Assembly (NCBI GenBank): GCA_017627975.1
Contig: JAGAFT010000060.1
Coordinates: 1-29,078 of the forward strand
DNA: 29,078 nucleotides
Direction of reading: 5' to 3'
From: Oscillospiraceae bacterium
Lineage (GTDB): Bacteria > Bacillota_A > Clostridia > Oscillospirales > Oscillospiraceae
Below, piece by piece: positions 1 to 7,236 of the stretch. How positions within the stretch are numbered: position 1 is the stretch's first letter; each line of letters opens with the position of its first letter. The notes beneath the pieces are model-generated. The model saw nothing but the letters and a program-made list of their open reading frames with translations. It did no database searches and had not been told where the DNA came from. Position numbers and translations under genes: made by a program.

Positions 1-1
1 C

Positions 2-538
2 TATACCAACCCGAACCCGGCAACCCAGACCCGTTATGACCTGCAGGATATGTTTGCCGCCGGCAAGCTCGCCATGGTCATCGCCCCGAACCAGCTCCCG
101 ACCTACGTCGCGGATAAGGGCGGCGAGATCAACATGGCCACTGCAGGCCTGCCCGCCAACGAGGGCAAGGCTTCTTCCTCCGTCGGTGTCATGGACCGCG
201 TCATGGCCTTCAAGGACGATTCCGCTCCCGATCAGGCTGCGCGCAACGAAGCCATCGGCAAGTTCCTCAAGTTCTTCTATGATCCTGAGAACTATGTCGG
301 CTGGGTCAGCATGGAAGGCTTCCTGCCTGCTGTAAACTCCGCGGTTGAAGCGCTTGTTGCCGCAGATCCCAGCTTCGAGGCATGGCTGGATGTTCTGGGC
401 GGCTGCCAGTTCTATCCCACTGCAAAGGCAGAATGGGATCAGGTGAAGCAGGGCGTCATCGCTGCCGAGCAGAACGCGCTGACCGGTGCGGATGTCCAGA
501 CCGAGCTCGACGCGCTGCAGGCAGAGCTCACGAAGTAA
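2..538 (+). CDS. Sugar ABC transporter solute-binding protein, C-terminal part (5' end outside window)
   Basis: The reading frame is open from the window edge and ends with TAA at 536-538, leaving 178 C-terminal residues. The sequence has the style of the C-terminal lobe of maltose-type extracellular binding proteins: a loop on an 'AAGKLAMVIAP' core, a glycine/alanine-rich GLPANEGK segment, then a helical tail (AARNEAIGKFLKFFYDPENY, GFLPAVNSAV). Such lipoproteins capture a sugar outside the membrane and deliver it to MalF/MalG-type permeases, and two such permeases follow on the same strand. The signal peptide and lipobox would be upstream of the window and cannot be checked. The substrate cannot be read from this fragment. 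The nearby NahK-like kinase makes an amino sugar or a GlcNAc-containing disaccharide conceivable, but that gene is on the other strand and beyond a toxin-antitoxin pair, so the link is weak. Confidence 0.85.
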   Translation, partial: YTNPNPATQTRYDLQDMFAAGKLAMVIAPNQLPTYVADKGGEINMATAGLPANEGKASSSVGVMDRVMAFKDDSAPDQAARNEAIGKFLKFFYDPENYVGWVSMEGFLPAVNSAVEALVAADPSFEAWLDVLGGCQFYPTAKAEWDQVKQGVIAAEQNALTGADVQTELDALQAELTK

Positions 539-582
539 GCTCTGATTCCGAGCGTATTCCACAAGTTGCCGCATTATTTGAA

Positions 583-613
583 CAGGGCCGGCTGATATGG
601 TCAGCCGGCCCTG
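583..613 (+). other. Intercistronic stem-loop between binding protein and permease genes
   Basis: A perfect 13-bp inverted repeat: left arm 583-595 (CAGGGCCGGCTGA), loop TATGG, right arm 601-613. No T-run follows, so it is not a clean intrinsic terminator. Between a binding-protein gene and its permease genes such hairpins usually protect the upstream mRNA from 3' exonucleases or partly attenuate transcription, giving more binding protein than permease. That role is inferred here. Confidence 0.7.
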
Positions 614-656
614 CCCCATCTCACGCGTTTCCATCGCTTACCCAAGGAGGATGGTC

Positions 657-1544
657 ATGAATACCGGACTCAACCGAACCAAATGGGAGCCCTATGTGTG
701 GCTCCTGCCCAGTATCCTGCTGATTGCGATCTTTGTCGTGTTCCCGATTCTGATCGTCTTCAAGCTTTCCTTCAGTGAGATCTCAAAGGCCGGCGTGATC
801 GGCGGATTCGTCGGCTTTGACAACTATGTCGAGGCGGTGCATCTGCCCGCGTTCAAAACCGTCATGCTGAACACCCTCTGGTGGGTGCTCTCGGTGGTCA
901 TCCTGTCCACACTGCTCGGCTTCATCATTGCCATGGTCCTGAACCAGAAGTTTCACGGACAGAAGATCGCCCGCGCCATCATGGTCTTCCCATGGGCAAC
1001 TTCGCTCGTCATTCAGGCATCGGTCTGGAACTACATCATCAAGGCCGAATACGGCAACCTGAACAACGTCCTGCTGAACCTGGGCATTATCCGGCAGGCC
1101 ATCAACTGGCGCTCCAGTTATCAGATCGAATTTGTCTGGGAATGCTGGGTCGGCATTTTCGTCACAGTTCCGTTTGTCACCTTCTGTGTGCTCTCCGGCC
1201 TGCAGTCCATCGACGGATCGCTCTATGAGGCGGCCACCATGGACGGGGCGGGCTTCTGGCACAAGCTGCGCCATATCACGCTTCCGATGGTCCGGCCGTC
1301 TCTTACCGTAAGTACGGTCCTGAACATCATCTATGTCTTTAACTCCTTCCCGATCGTCTATACCATGACGAAGGGAGCGCCGGCCCATAAGACAGATACG
1401 ATGATTACGTATCTTTACATGCTGTCGTTCTATGAGCGGAAGAAGGGACCGGCCACCGCACTGTCGGTGATTGGCTTCCTGATCCTCTGTGTCTGTGCCG
1501 GAATCTACATGATGACGGTGATGCGGAAGGAGGAAGAGCTGTGA
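657..1544 (+). CDS. Sugar ABC transporter permease, MalF/UgpA-like
   Basis: A 295-residue inner-membrane permease of the carbohydrate-uptake-1 type. About six hydrophobic segments are visible: residues 13-33, about 78-100, 108-130, a VPFVTFCVLSGLQ segment, a VLNIIYVFNSFPIVYT segment and a C-terminal ALSVIGFLILCVCAGIY segment. The EAA loop that docks on the ATPase is clear: SLYEAATMDGAGFWHKLRHI followed by TLPMVRPSL. Three in-frame ATGs exist at 597, 651 and 657. The AGGAGG at 645-650 touches the ATG at 651 but sits 6 nt before the ATG at 657, so 657 is preferred. The stop overlaps the next gene's GTG start by 4 nt (1541-1544), indicating translational coupling. No ATPase gene is seen; a shared MsmX-type ATPase encoded elsewhere is common for this family. 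Confidence 0.9.
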   Translation: MNTGLNRTKWEPYVWLLPSILLIAIFVVFPILIVFKLSFSEISKAGVIGGFVGFDNYVEAVHLPAFKTVMLNTLWWVLSVVILSTLLGFIIAMVLNQKFHGQKIARAIMVFPWATSLVIQASVWNYIIKAEYGNLNNVLLNLGIIRQAINWRSSYQIEFVWECWVGIFVTVPFVTFCVLSGLQSIDGSLYEAATMDGAGFWHKLRHITLPMVRPSLTVSTVLNIIYVFNSFPIVYTMTKGAPAHKTDTMITYLYMLSFYERKKGPATALSVIGFLILCVCAGIYMMTVMRKEEEL

Positions 1545-3133
1545 GATATCCGGAAGTGCGTCAAAAAAACCGGCGGATGCTGTTGCTCCTGATTGTCGGT
1601 CTTGTACTGACGCTGATCCTGATGAGTCTTCCGCTGTACAGCTTCGACGTGGGGGTGTTCACCAAGAAGTCGGGAAACACCTTTGTCGGAGACGAAAAAT
1701 ACCAGGCCGCCCGGGCAGAGGTCGAAGCCGTGGCGGAGGACTACCGCGCACAGGGCTTCGACGTGGAGATCCAGGAGGATGTTCTGGAGCGTGTCAACTC
1801 CAAAGGGAAGACCACCTCCCTCATCACCTTTACGGTGACGGAGCGCTACAGCAAAAACATTTTCTCCTTCCTGGGAAAGGGACTCTCGTCCTCCCTGGTC
1901 GCGGCGGGCATCCTGGTGCTGATGGCGGCGGCACTCGTCTGTGAGCTGGCAGGCCTGGCCGGGACGGACGATCTTGTGCCCCGGTATCTGGACCGGAAAA
2001 GCAGACGTCTGCGCAGCGGCGCAATCGCGGCCCTGGTGCTGGCCCTGCTGATGGTACCGGTGTTTATCCTGATGAACAACGTCATCTTCTCACGGCAGCT
2101 CTCCCTGTATAACGCGGAGCTGATCACGGAAGGGAAGGACGCGCTCTTCGGCAGGCTGGACAGCTTTTTCTTTGACGGGAAAATGGGCGAAAACATAGGC
2201 GATGTGCTCGGAGGGCTGAAAATCTCCCACTCGCCGATGATCTGGCTCTGGGCTGCGACGCTGTTTGTCTCGTTTCTCGCGGCGCTTTGCCTGCGCTATG
2301 GCGAAACCAAGAGCGGGCTTCTTCGCAGTGCGCTTTATGTGTTTGTGGTTGTCGTCTGCCTGATTACGCTCTATCCCTATTACGTCATGACCATCACGGC
2401 CTTCCGCTCCAACGCCGAGACCCTGGATATGTACTTCCTGCACATGTTCCCGACCAAGTGGATCTGGAGCAACCTGACAGATATTGTTCAGCGCGGGGTG
2501 CCGCGCTACCTGCTGAACTCGCTCTTTGTAGCGGGCGGGGCGACGGCATTGGCCATGCTCTGCGGCATTCCGGCGGCCTATGCCATGGCCCGGATGAACT
2601 TTGTAGGGAAGAAGGCCTTCCTGGGCTTCGTGATCATGAGCCAGATGTTCTCTCCGGTGGTGCTGCTGATCGGCATCTCCCAGCTGATGAACACCCTGCA
2701 TCTGAACAACACCCTCTGGGGCCTGATGCTGATTAACGCGGCCTTCAACCAGGCTTTTGCCATCTGGCTGCTGCGGGGGACCTTTGTGTCGATTTCCTCC
2801 GAGATGGAACAGGCCGCGATGATCGACGGCTGCGGCACGGTGGGCGCCCTGACGAAGGTCCTGATCCCGATGGCGGCGCCCGGAATCGTGACGGCGCTGA
2901 TCTTCGTGTTCATCAACGCCTGGAACGAATACACCATTGCGACGGTGCTGATCTCGACGGCCCAGAACCGCCCGATCACCGTGGGTATCACACAGTTCAG
3001 CTCCTTCAACATGATTGAGTGGCAGTACATGTTTGCCGCCTCCCTGCTGGCGACGATCCCGGTGGTGATCCTCTTCATGAGCATCGAGAAGTACCTGACC
3101 GCGGGACTGACCTCCGGCGGCGTCAAAGGGTAA
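1541..3133 (+). CDS. Sugar ABC transporter permease, MalG-like, with large N-terminal membrane extension
   Basis: 530 residues from a GTG start at 1541, with AAGGAGG at 1527-1533. The last ~270 residues (about 259-530) are a complete MalG-type permease: LYPYYVMTITAF opening helix, a long membrane core, and the EAA loop EMEQAAMIDGCGTVGALTKV at 421-440. Family members are normally near 280 residues. The first ~258 residues are extra. They contain four predicted membrane spans (13-33, 115-138, 160-180, 232-251), a hydrophilic loop of about 75 residues (38-110) predicted to be outside, and a second loop (182-230). The reading frame is continuous and hydrophobic segments are regular, so this is not a frameshift artefact. 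The extension may contact the binding protein or add a regulatory module; this is inference. A hairpin at 3141-3172 ends the unit. Confidence 0.88.
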   Translation: MRYPEVRQKNRRMLLLLIVGLVLTLILMSLPLYSFDVGVFTKKSGNTFVGDEKYQAARAEVEAVAEDYRAQGFDVEIQEDVLERVNSKGKTTSLITFTVTERYSKNIFSFLGKGLSSSLVAAGILVLMAAALVCELAGLAGTDDLVPRYLDRKSRRLRSGAIAALVLALLMVPVFILMNNVIFSRQLSLYNAELITEGKDALFGRLDSFFFDGKMGENIGDVLGGLKISHSPMIWLWAATLFVSFLAALCLRYGETKSGLLRSALYVFVVVVCLITLYPYYVMTITAFRSNAETLDMYFLHMFPTKWIWSNLTDIVQRGVPRYLLNSLFVAGGATALAMLCGIPAAYAMARMNFVGKKAFLGFVIMSQMFSPVVLLIGISQLMNTLHLNNTLWGLMLINAAFNQAFAIWLLRGTFVSISSEMEQAAMIDGCGTVGALTKVLIPMAAPGIVTALIFVFINAWNEYTIATVLISTAQNRPITVGITQFSSFNMIEWQYMFAASLLATIPVVILFMSIEKYLTAGLTSGGVKG

Positions 3134-3140
3134 TTAGCAT

Positions 3141-3172
3141 AAAACCCCACCGAAAGGCGGGGGGTTGATTCT
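3141..3172. terminator. Hairpin between convergent transporter and toxin genes, probable bidirectional terminator
   Basis: AACCCCACC, a GAAA loop and GGCGGGGGGTT form a GC-rich, slightly imperfect stem. On the + strand it is followed by a T-containing tail (TTGATTCTT). On the - strand it is followed by TTTTAT. It lies between the permease stop (3133, + strand) and the toxin stop (3193, - strand), where a shared terminator is expected. Confidence 0.65.
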
Positions 3173-3192
3173 TCAAGCCGGTCTGGTCTTCT

Positions 3193-3522
3193 CTATTTAA
3201 ACAGCTCGGATCTGAAAAGCGAGGGATAGTCTGAACGTCCATCAAAAATATGGTACACAAAAACAGTGTTACCAATCAAACGATAGATTATGATGTATTT
3301 CTCGACAACGATAAATCGATATCCAAACTTGCGCAGCTCTGATTCCCGCATCGTCGGCCCCGAAAGAGGAAAATGAGCAAGCGGTTCAAGCGCGGCATAA
3401 ATCTTATCTGTAATCTTTCGCGCTGATTGTACACCGACAAGGGAGAGGTACAACTGCGCGATCTCTTCCAGCTCGCTCTGTGCCGGGTCAAGAATCTGTA
3501 CAGCGTATGTTTTTTCAGTCAT
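3193..3522 (-). CDS. Type II toxin, RelE/ParE family
   Basis: A 109-residue basic protein with the RelE/ParE plan: an N-terminal strand (YAVQILDPAQSELEEI), two helices (IAQLYLSLVGVQSARKITDKIYAALEPLAHFP), then a C-terminal sheet with a RKFGYRFIVVEKYIIIYRL core and VYHIFDGRSDYPSLF. The residues that separate mRNA-cleaving RelE from gyrase-targeting ParE cannot be assigned by eye. The ATG at 3520-3522 lies inside the end of the antitoxin gene, an 8-nt overlap typical of coupled antitoxin-toxin pairs. A longer in-frame start at 3603 is possible but would run deep into the antitoxin gene and is disfavoured. The toxin follows its antitoxin and is transcribed from the promoter at 3793-3834. Confidence 0.88.
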   Translation of the reverse strand: MTEKTYAVQILDPAQSELEEIAQLYLSLVGVQSARKITDKIYAALEPLAHFPLSGPTMRESELRKFGYRFIVVEKYIIIYRLIGNTVFVYHIFDGRSDYPSLFRSELFK

Positions 3523-3775
3523 ACATTCTCTCCAGTCTTGCCCGTGAATCGGAAAGCGAAACGCCCATGTGACCGGCCAGGCGGAGTTCCTCAGCTGCGG
3601 CAAGTTTGGCTTTCAGCTTATAGAGTTCTTCACGACGCTCGAATGCTTCAATGCTCATAACCACGATATCTCCTTCACCATTCTTGGTGATGTAGATCGG
3701 TTCATTCTCTTCATGTGCAAGATCAGAGATGGCACCATAATCATTCCGCAGAGCAGTAGAGGATTTAATTAACAT
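3515..3775 (-). CDS. Antitoxin, Phd/YefM family
   Basis: 86 residues. The N-terminal half has the Phd/YefM DNA-binding fold signature: MLIKSSTALRNDYGAISDLA, then EPIYITKNGEGDIVVMSIEAFE. The charged C-terminal half (KLKAKLAAAEELRLAGHMGV) is the usual flexible toxin-wrapping segment. The start at 3775 has a strong GGAGG (3784-3788) 8 nt upstream. A longer frame to 3895 runs through the promoter and is rejected. The antitoxin neutralises the downstream toxin and, with it, should bind the palindrome over its own promoter. Confidence 0.9.
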   Translation of the reverse strand: MLIKSSTALRNDYGAISDLAHEENEPIYITKNGEGDIVVMSIEAFERREELYKLKAKLAAAEELRLAGHMGVSLSDSRARLERMYD

Positions 3776-3792
3776 CACAAGCACCTCCGTTA

Positions 3793-3834
3793 ATAATTCT
3801 GCTATTATTATAGCAGAATTATATAAGATTACAA
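3793..3834 (-). promoter_or_regulatory. Toxin-antitoxin promoter with overlapping palindromic operator
   Basis: A perfect 12-bp inverted repeat with arms at 3793-3804 (ATAATTCTGCTA) and 3811-3822 (TAGCAGAATTAT) separated by 6 nt. On the minus strand the extended -10 TGCTATAAT lies in it (TATAAT = 3807-3812), with a candidate -35 TTGTAA at 3829-3834 and 16-bp spacing. An operator covering the -10 is the standard arrangement for autorepression by an antitoxin-toxin complex. Confidence 0.8.
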
Positions 3835-3908
3835 GGGCAGATTCAGATTTGGACGAGGGTACTCTTGTCCAGCCTCTATGACCTACCATTTTCAAAGATG
3901 AACCAAAT

Positions 3909-3949
3909 GATATCGCCCAGGCTGCTTTGTGTGCGGCCTGGGCGATATC
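3909..3949. terminator. Long perfect inverted repeat, probable terminator of the minus-strand kinase operon
   Basis: A 14-bp perfect stem, arms 3909-3922 (GATATCGCCCAGGC) and 3936-3949, extendable by three pairs into the loop. It lies downstream of the kinase gene, which ends at 4067 on the minus strand, and upstream of the toxin-antitoxin promoter. The flanks are ATTTGGTT on the minus strand and TGTTCTTAT on the plus strand, so the T-runs are weak in both directions. Apart from this hairpin and the promoter/operator I see no gene or other signal between 3836 and 4066. Confidence 0.5.
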
Positions 3950-4066
3950 GTGTTCTTATAGTAATATCGTTGCTGTAGATCCGGAAGCAAGGAAAACAGC
4001 AGTGAGCAGAGGGAGTACCGCGATTATAGGTTTATCGGCAGTGTATTTATGATCAGCCGGTCAACT

Positions 4067-5128
4067 TCACGGCAAAAAGCGACGGATGACGGCGTCCATC
4101 TGCTCCCGCTTTTTCTCCATATCGGAGAGCAGCTTCAGCTGTGTCCGGCAGCGGTCAAGGTTGTGCTCGGGGTAGGCAATGTGGTAATAGTGATCGCCTT
4201 CAAGATAATCGGTCAGAAAGCGCATTCCGTTTTCCAGCGTCATGGTCCGTGCTCCGAGCGGGAGTGACATCAGTTCCGCCGGCGTAAGGCCGCCGCAGGC
4301 CGGGACAAAGCCCTCGGCGTAAGTCCGGAAGAGGTCCAGACTCATTTCCACCCGGCTGAGGTCCTTCTCGTCTTCCGCGGCGGTGGAGGCGCCGAAACGA
4401 ATGGAATCGCCGAAGTCATAGGCGACCAGCCCGGGCATCACGGTGTCCAGGTCAATGACGCAGAGCGGGAGACGGGTCTTGGCATCCAGCATGACGTTGT
4501 TGAGCTTGGTATCGTTGTGTGTGACGCGGACGGGAAGCTCGCCCCGATCCCGCATCCGCTGCAGTGTTCCGGCTTCCTCCTCGCGGGCGAGAAGAAAGTC
4601 TACCTCAGGCCGGACTTCTGCCAGACGGCCGGCGGTGTCCGCCTCAATGGCGAGATGAAACTTCCGGTAGCGGTCGGAGGTGTTGTGAAAATTCGGAATC
4701 GTCTCACAAAGCGTCTCTGCCGGAAAGTTTCTCAGCTGATTCTGGAAACGGCCGAAGGCAACCGCGCTCTGGTAGAAGTCCAAGGGAGATTCCGGCGTCT
4801 GGAGGCAGAGACTGTCTTCAACGAAATCGTATACCCGCCAGTATTCTCCGGCTTCATCCTGACACCAGGTCTGCCCGTCCTTTGTCGGCACCAGATGAAG
4901 AGAAGCGCGGGGATCGGAGTTTCGGGCGGTGAGAAATTCCGTGACGGCGGTCACGTTGCGCATGAGACCGGGAATATCCGAAAAGGCGGCCCGGCTGAGC
5001 CGCTGAAGAATATAGCGTTTTCCGGTGTCGGTGACGACAAGGAAGGTGAGGTTGATATGCCCTTCGCCGTATCGCTCGCAGGAGACGGGGCAGCCGTCCA
5101 GACAGAAGCGATTCAGAACCTGTTCCAT
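4067..5128 (-). CDS. nahK: N-acetylhexosamine 1-kinase-like protein (APH/choline kinase fold)
   Basis: 353 residues with strong similarity in motif order to bifidobacterial NahK, which phosphorylates C1 of GlcNAc/GalNAc in the galacto-N-biose/lacto-N-biose pathway. Visible landmarks are RYGEGHINLTFLV near residue 20, RYILQRL near 38, the Brenner motif VTHNDTKLNN (H204-N-D206), IDLDTVMPG with D226 and D228 for metal/catalysis, DFGDSIRFGAST, EDEKDLSRV, and NGMRFLTDYLEGDHYY with YPEHNLDRCRTQ. The ATG at 5128 is 9 nt from GGAGGA (5138-5143). The GTG at 5137 abuts that site and is less likely. It follows the GNAT gene by 30 nt and is probably co-transcribed. Substrate could also be another hexosamine or aminoglycoside-like sugar. 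No lacto-N-biose phosphorylase is in the window. Confidence 0.85.
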   Translation of the reverse strand: MEQVLNRFCLDGCPVSCERYGEGHINLTFLVVTDTGKRYILQRLSRAAFSDIPGLMRNVTAVTEFLTARNSDPRASLHLVPTKDGQTWCQDEAGEYWRVYDFVEDSLCLQTPESPLDFYQSAVAFGRFQNQLRNFPAETLCETIPNFHNTSDRYRKFHLAIEADTAGRLAEVRPEVDFLLAREEEAGTLQRMRDRGELPVRVTHNDTKLNNVMLDAKTRLPLCVIDLDTVMPGLVAYDFGDSIRFGASTAAEDEKDLSRVEMSLDLFRTYAEGFVPACGGLTPAELMSLPLGARTMTLENGMRFLTDYLEGDHYYHIAYPEHNLDRCRTQLKLLSDMEKKREQMDAVIRRFLP

Positions 5129-5158
5129 AGCCAGCACTCCTCCGAAGATAGCAAGATA

Positions 5159-5680
5159 TTACAGATGTTTTTCCAGCAAGACCAGATTGACATCGGGAAT
5201 GCCGTTAAAAACCGTGGGGACGATGGCAATCTCCCGATATCCGAGTTTCTGATACATGTCCCGGGCGCGCTCGTTGCGGGCATTGGTGTCGATGCGCAGC
5301 TCCGGCCACTCATGCTCCAGGGCATACTCCTCATAGAACCGCACAAACTGGGGGCCGAGCCCTCTGCCGAAGCGTTTCGGCGAGATCATCAGCGTATGCA
5401 GGACGCAGACCTGATCCGGCGGAACGTCATGCTCCCAGGGGGCACCCTCATAGACATCCACCTGAATCTGGTTGATCAGAGCGGAGCCATAGATCTGGTT
5501 GTTCTCCTCCATCACAAAGAGGTCACCCCGCTGCAGGGCGGCTTCGGCTGTGGCCCGGACGGGGTATACGCCCGGAAGCCATCCGGTGGTGATGAGGCCG
5601 CGCCGTTCGGCTTCGTGGGTATCGTCATAGAGCTTGACGACACCGGGAAGATCAAAAACCATTGCTCTTCGGATATTCAT
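5159..5680 (-). CDS. GNAT family N-acetyltransferase
   Basis: 173 residues with the GNAT acetyl-CoA fold. The central strand VCVLHTLMISPKRFGRGLGPQFV at about 91-113 carries the R/Q-x-x-G-x-G pyrophosphate loop. It is followed by LRIDTNARNERARDMYQKLGYRE (about 118-140), the usual motif B ending with the tyrosine that assists thiolate departure. The substrate is unknown. Start ATG 5680 has GGGAG about 8 nt upstream. Further in-frame starts up to 5725 lack a ribosome site. It lies between DUF4956 (77 nt upstream) and the NahK-like kinase (30 nt downstream). Acetylation of an amino sugar before 1-phosphorylation is a possible but untested link. Confidence 0.88.
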   Translation of the reverse strand: MNIRRAMVFDLPGVVKLYDDTHEAERRGLITTGWLPGVYPVRATAEAALQRGDLFVMEENNQIYGSALINQIQVDVYEGAPWEHDVPPDQVCVLHTLMISPKRFGRGLGPQFVRFYEEYALEHEWPELRIDTNARNERARDMYQKLGYREIAIVPTVFNGIPDVNLVLLEKHL

Positions 5681-5757
5681 GCAGGACACTCCCATCTTGC
5701 GTTGTTTTTCCGCGTCAGGCAGCAAGGCGCCTGCGGCTCGGAGGGTGGGTCGGAAGG

Positions 5758-6435
5758 TCAGAAGGTGACCTCTCCGTCGTGCTTGAGCAGGGAAGCGGAG
5801 CCGACGCCTTCCAGCGCCAGCAGCTCCTGAAGAAGATCGCTTCCGGCGTCGGTGCGCAGCTCGACAATCATCTCCAGGGAGGCTTCGGTCATGTTCCTGG
5901 ACTTGACGGTGCTGGAGCGCGAATGGCGCTTCACGATTTCCATGATCGGTGCTTCGGAGGCACGATCGGAGGAGCGGACGACGAGAATCTGAGGTGCTTT
6001 GGCGACCGGCAGGCGGTCCAGAATCAGGATTCCCACGGTCAGGGCGATGCTCAGAATCAGCGCGATCTTTGCCAGCCCCACACCGCAGATAATGCCGACG
6101 GTGATGGACCAGAACAGGAACATAAGATCCATCGGGTCCTTGATGGCCGTGCGGAAGCGCACGATGGAAAGCGCGCCCACCATGCCCAGGGACACGACGA
6201 TGCTGGACTGGATGGTGAGAATGACCGCAGCGGTGATCAGGGTAATTCCGGCCAGAGAGATGTTAAAGGTCTTGGAGTAGAAGGTCTTTCGGGTCAGCAG
6301 CCGGTAGACGACAAAAATGTAGAGGGCGAACAGACTTGAGGTCAGCATGACCGCCACGGCCGCCGTCGTCCCGATGTCGTAGCTGGTAAAGCCGTCCAGA
6401 AATGATTTCTTAAAAACGTCCGAAACAGACATCAT
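5758..6435 (-). CDS. DUF4956 membrane protein
   Basis: 225 residues. Four to five membrane spans occupy the first 140 residues (about 21-45, 58-77, 78-93, 105-119, 121-139). The family signature lies between them: SLGMVGALSIVRFRTAIKDPMDLMFL (83-108). A soluble alpha/beta C-terminal domain of about 80 residues follows (QILVVRSSDRASEAPIMEIV to the end), reminiscent of a ferredoxin-like regulatory fold. The biochemical role of DUF4956 is not known. It starts 11 nt after the VTC-domain gene. This pairing recurs in many Bacillota, often with a CotH kinase, which is missing here. Two adjacent ATGs (6435, 6432) are possible starts. Confidence 0.88.
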   Translation of the reverse strand: MMSVSDVFKKSFLDGFTSYDIGTTAAVAVMLTSSLFALYIFVVYRLLTRKTFYSKTFNISLAGITLITAAVILTIQSSIVVSLGMVGALSIVRFRTAIKDPMDLMFLFWSITVGIICGVGLAKIALILSIALTVGILILDRLPVAKAPQILVVRSSDRASEAPIMEIVKRHSRSSTVKSRNMTEASLEMIVELRTDAGSDLLQELLALEGVGSASLLKHDGEVTF

Positions 6436-6446
6436 AAACCGTCATC

Positions 6447-7148
6447 CTATCTTAAAGAGTATTTTCTGCAGAGGTAATACTTGGAAAAACTGGTCTGCCG
6501 CAGCTGCCCGAGATTCAGACTGCGGTAAATGAAGTCGGGCAGAAAATTGTCATACTTGACTTCCATCAGGTGACAGCCCGACGGCAGAACCGGTCTGGCG
6601 TGCAGCTCCGGTGAAAAGAAGCCTTCCGGATCAGGCGCCGCGGAAGCGATGTCCGTGTCAAAGGTGACGCGCACGTTCCCGTCGGCATAGACAAAGGGCT
6701 TGCGCACATAGTTTACGGTTACCACCGGATGCATCAGCTCCGTCTGCCGAAGCAGATCCAGCTTCCGCAGCAGGGGAGGCATTGGTTCCGCCTCCGGAAG
6801 CGGAAGGCTCCCAAGCAGGCTTCCGGCCTGTTCCCGGGTGAGCGGACAGGCGGTCTTGAGCGTCATCCCATGCTCTTTCCGCTTGCACTCCAGCGTGATG
6901 CGGGAAGCAGAGGCGTTGTAAATCCGGATTCGGAATTTCTCCCGGGGTTCTGTTCCGTTTTCGTTTTCATAGAAGCAGCGGTTGCGGTAATCATCGAAAT
7001 ACAGACTGCGTATTTCGTAATCCCCCCGGGGACCGGTATGAGAGTCCGGCGCCATGAAGCAGGAAATCCGGCTTCTCAGGAGCGGAATCTGCGCTGCACT
7101 GACAAGGTACTTGAATTCATGCCGATACTGCGGCGCATCCGTGCTCAT
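6447..7148 (-). CDS. VTC-domain protein (polyphosphate polymerase-like)
   Basis: 233 residues covering one VTC tunnel domain. The basic and acidic residues that line the tunnel of the yeast Vtc4 catalytic domain appear in order: HEFKYLV (10-16), IRSLYFDD (46-53), REKFRIRIY (69-77 with K71, R73, R75), LECKRKEHG (86-94 with E87 and K89), NYVRKPF (146-152), NVRVTFDTDI (158-167), LMEVKYDNFLPDF (194-206 with E196 and K198) and SKYYLCRKY. Yeast Vtc4 makes polyphosphate from ATP; bacterial single-domain homologues are generally unproven. Start ATG 7148 has GAGGAGG at 7160-7166, an 11-nt spacing. With the DUF4956 partner 11 nt downstream it may form a membrane-linked polymerase, by inference. Confidence 0.88.
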   Translation of the reverse strand: MSTDAPQYRHEFKYLVSAAQIPLLRSRISCFMAPDSHTGPRGDYEIRSLYFDDYRNRCFYENENGTEPREKFRIRIYNASASRITLECKRKEHGMTLKTACPLTREQAGSLLGSLPLPEAEPMPPLLRKLDLLRQTELMHPVVTVNYVRKPFVYADGNVRVTFDTDIASAAPDPEGFFSPELHARPVLPSGCHLMEVKYDNFLPDFIYRSLNLGQLRQTSFSKYYLCRKYSLR

Positions 7149-7236
7149 GCGGACATGGGCCTCCTCTCATACCGAAATAGCAATAACAGGGGAAATGCGG
7201 AACTGCCCGGGACAGGGTATCCTGGGACGGCCGGGC

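Noticed and set aside
4517..5830. 437-codon plus-strand frame across the kinase and GNAT genes
   Set aside because: It spans two well-supported minus-strand genes and has no ribosome site or domain.
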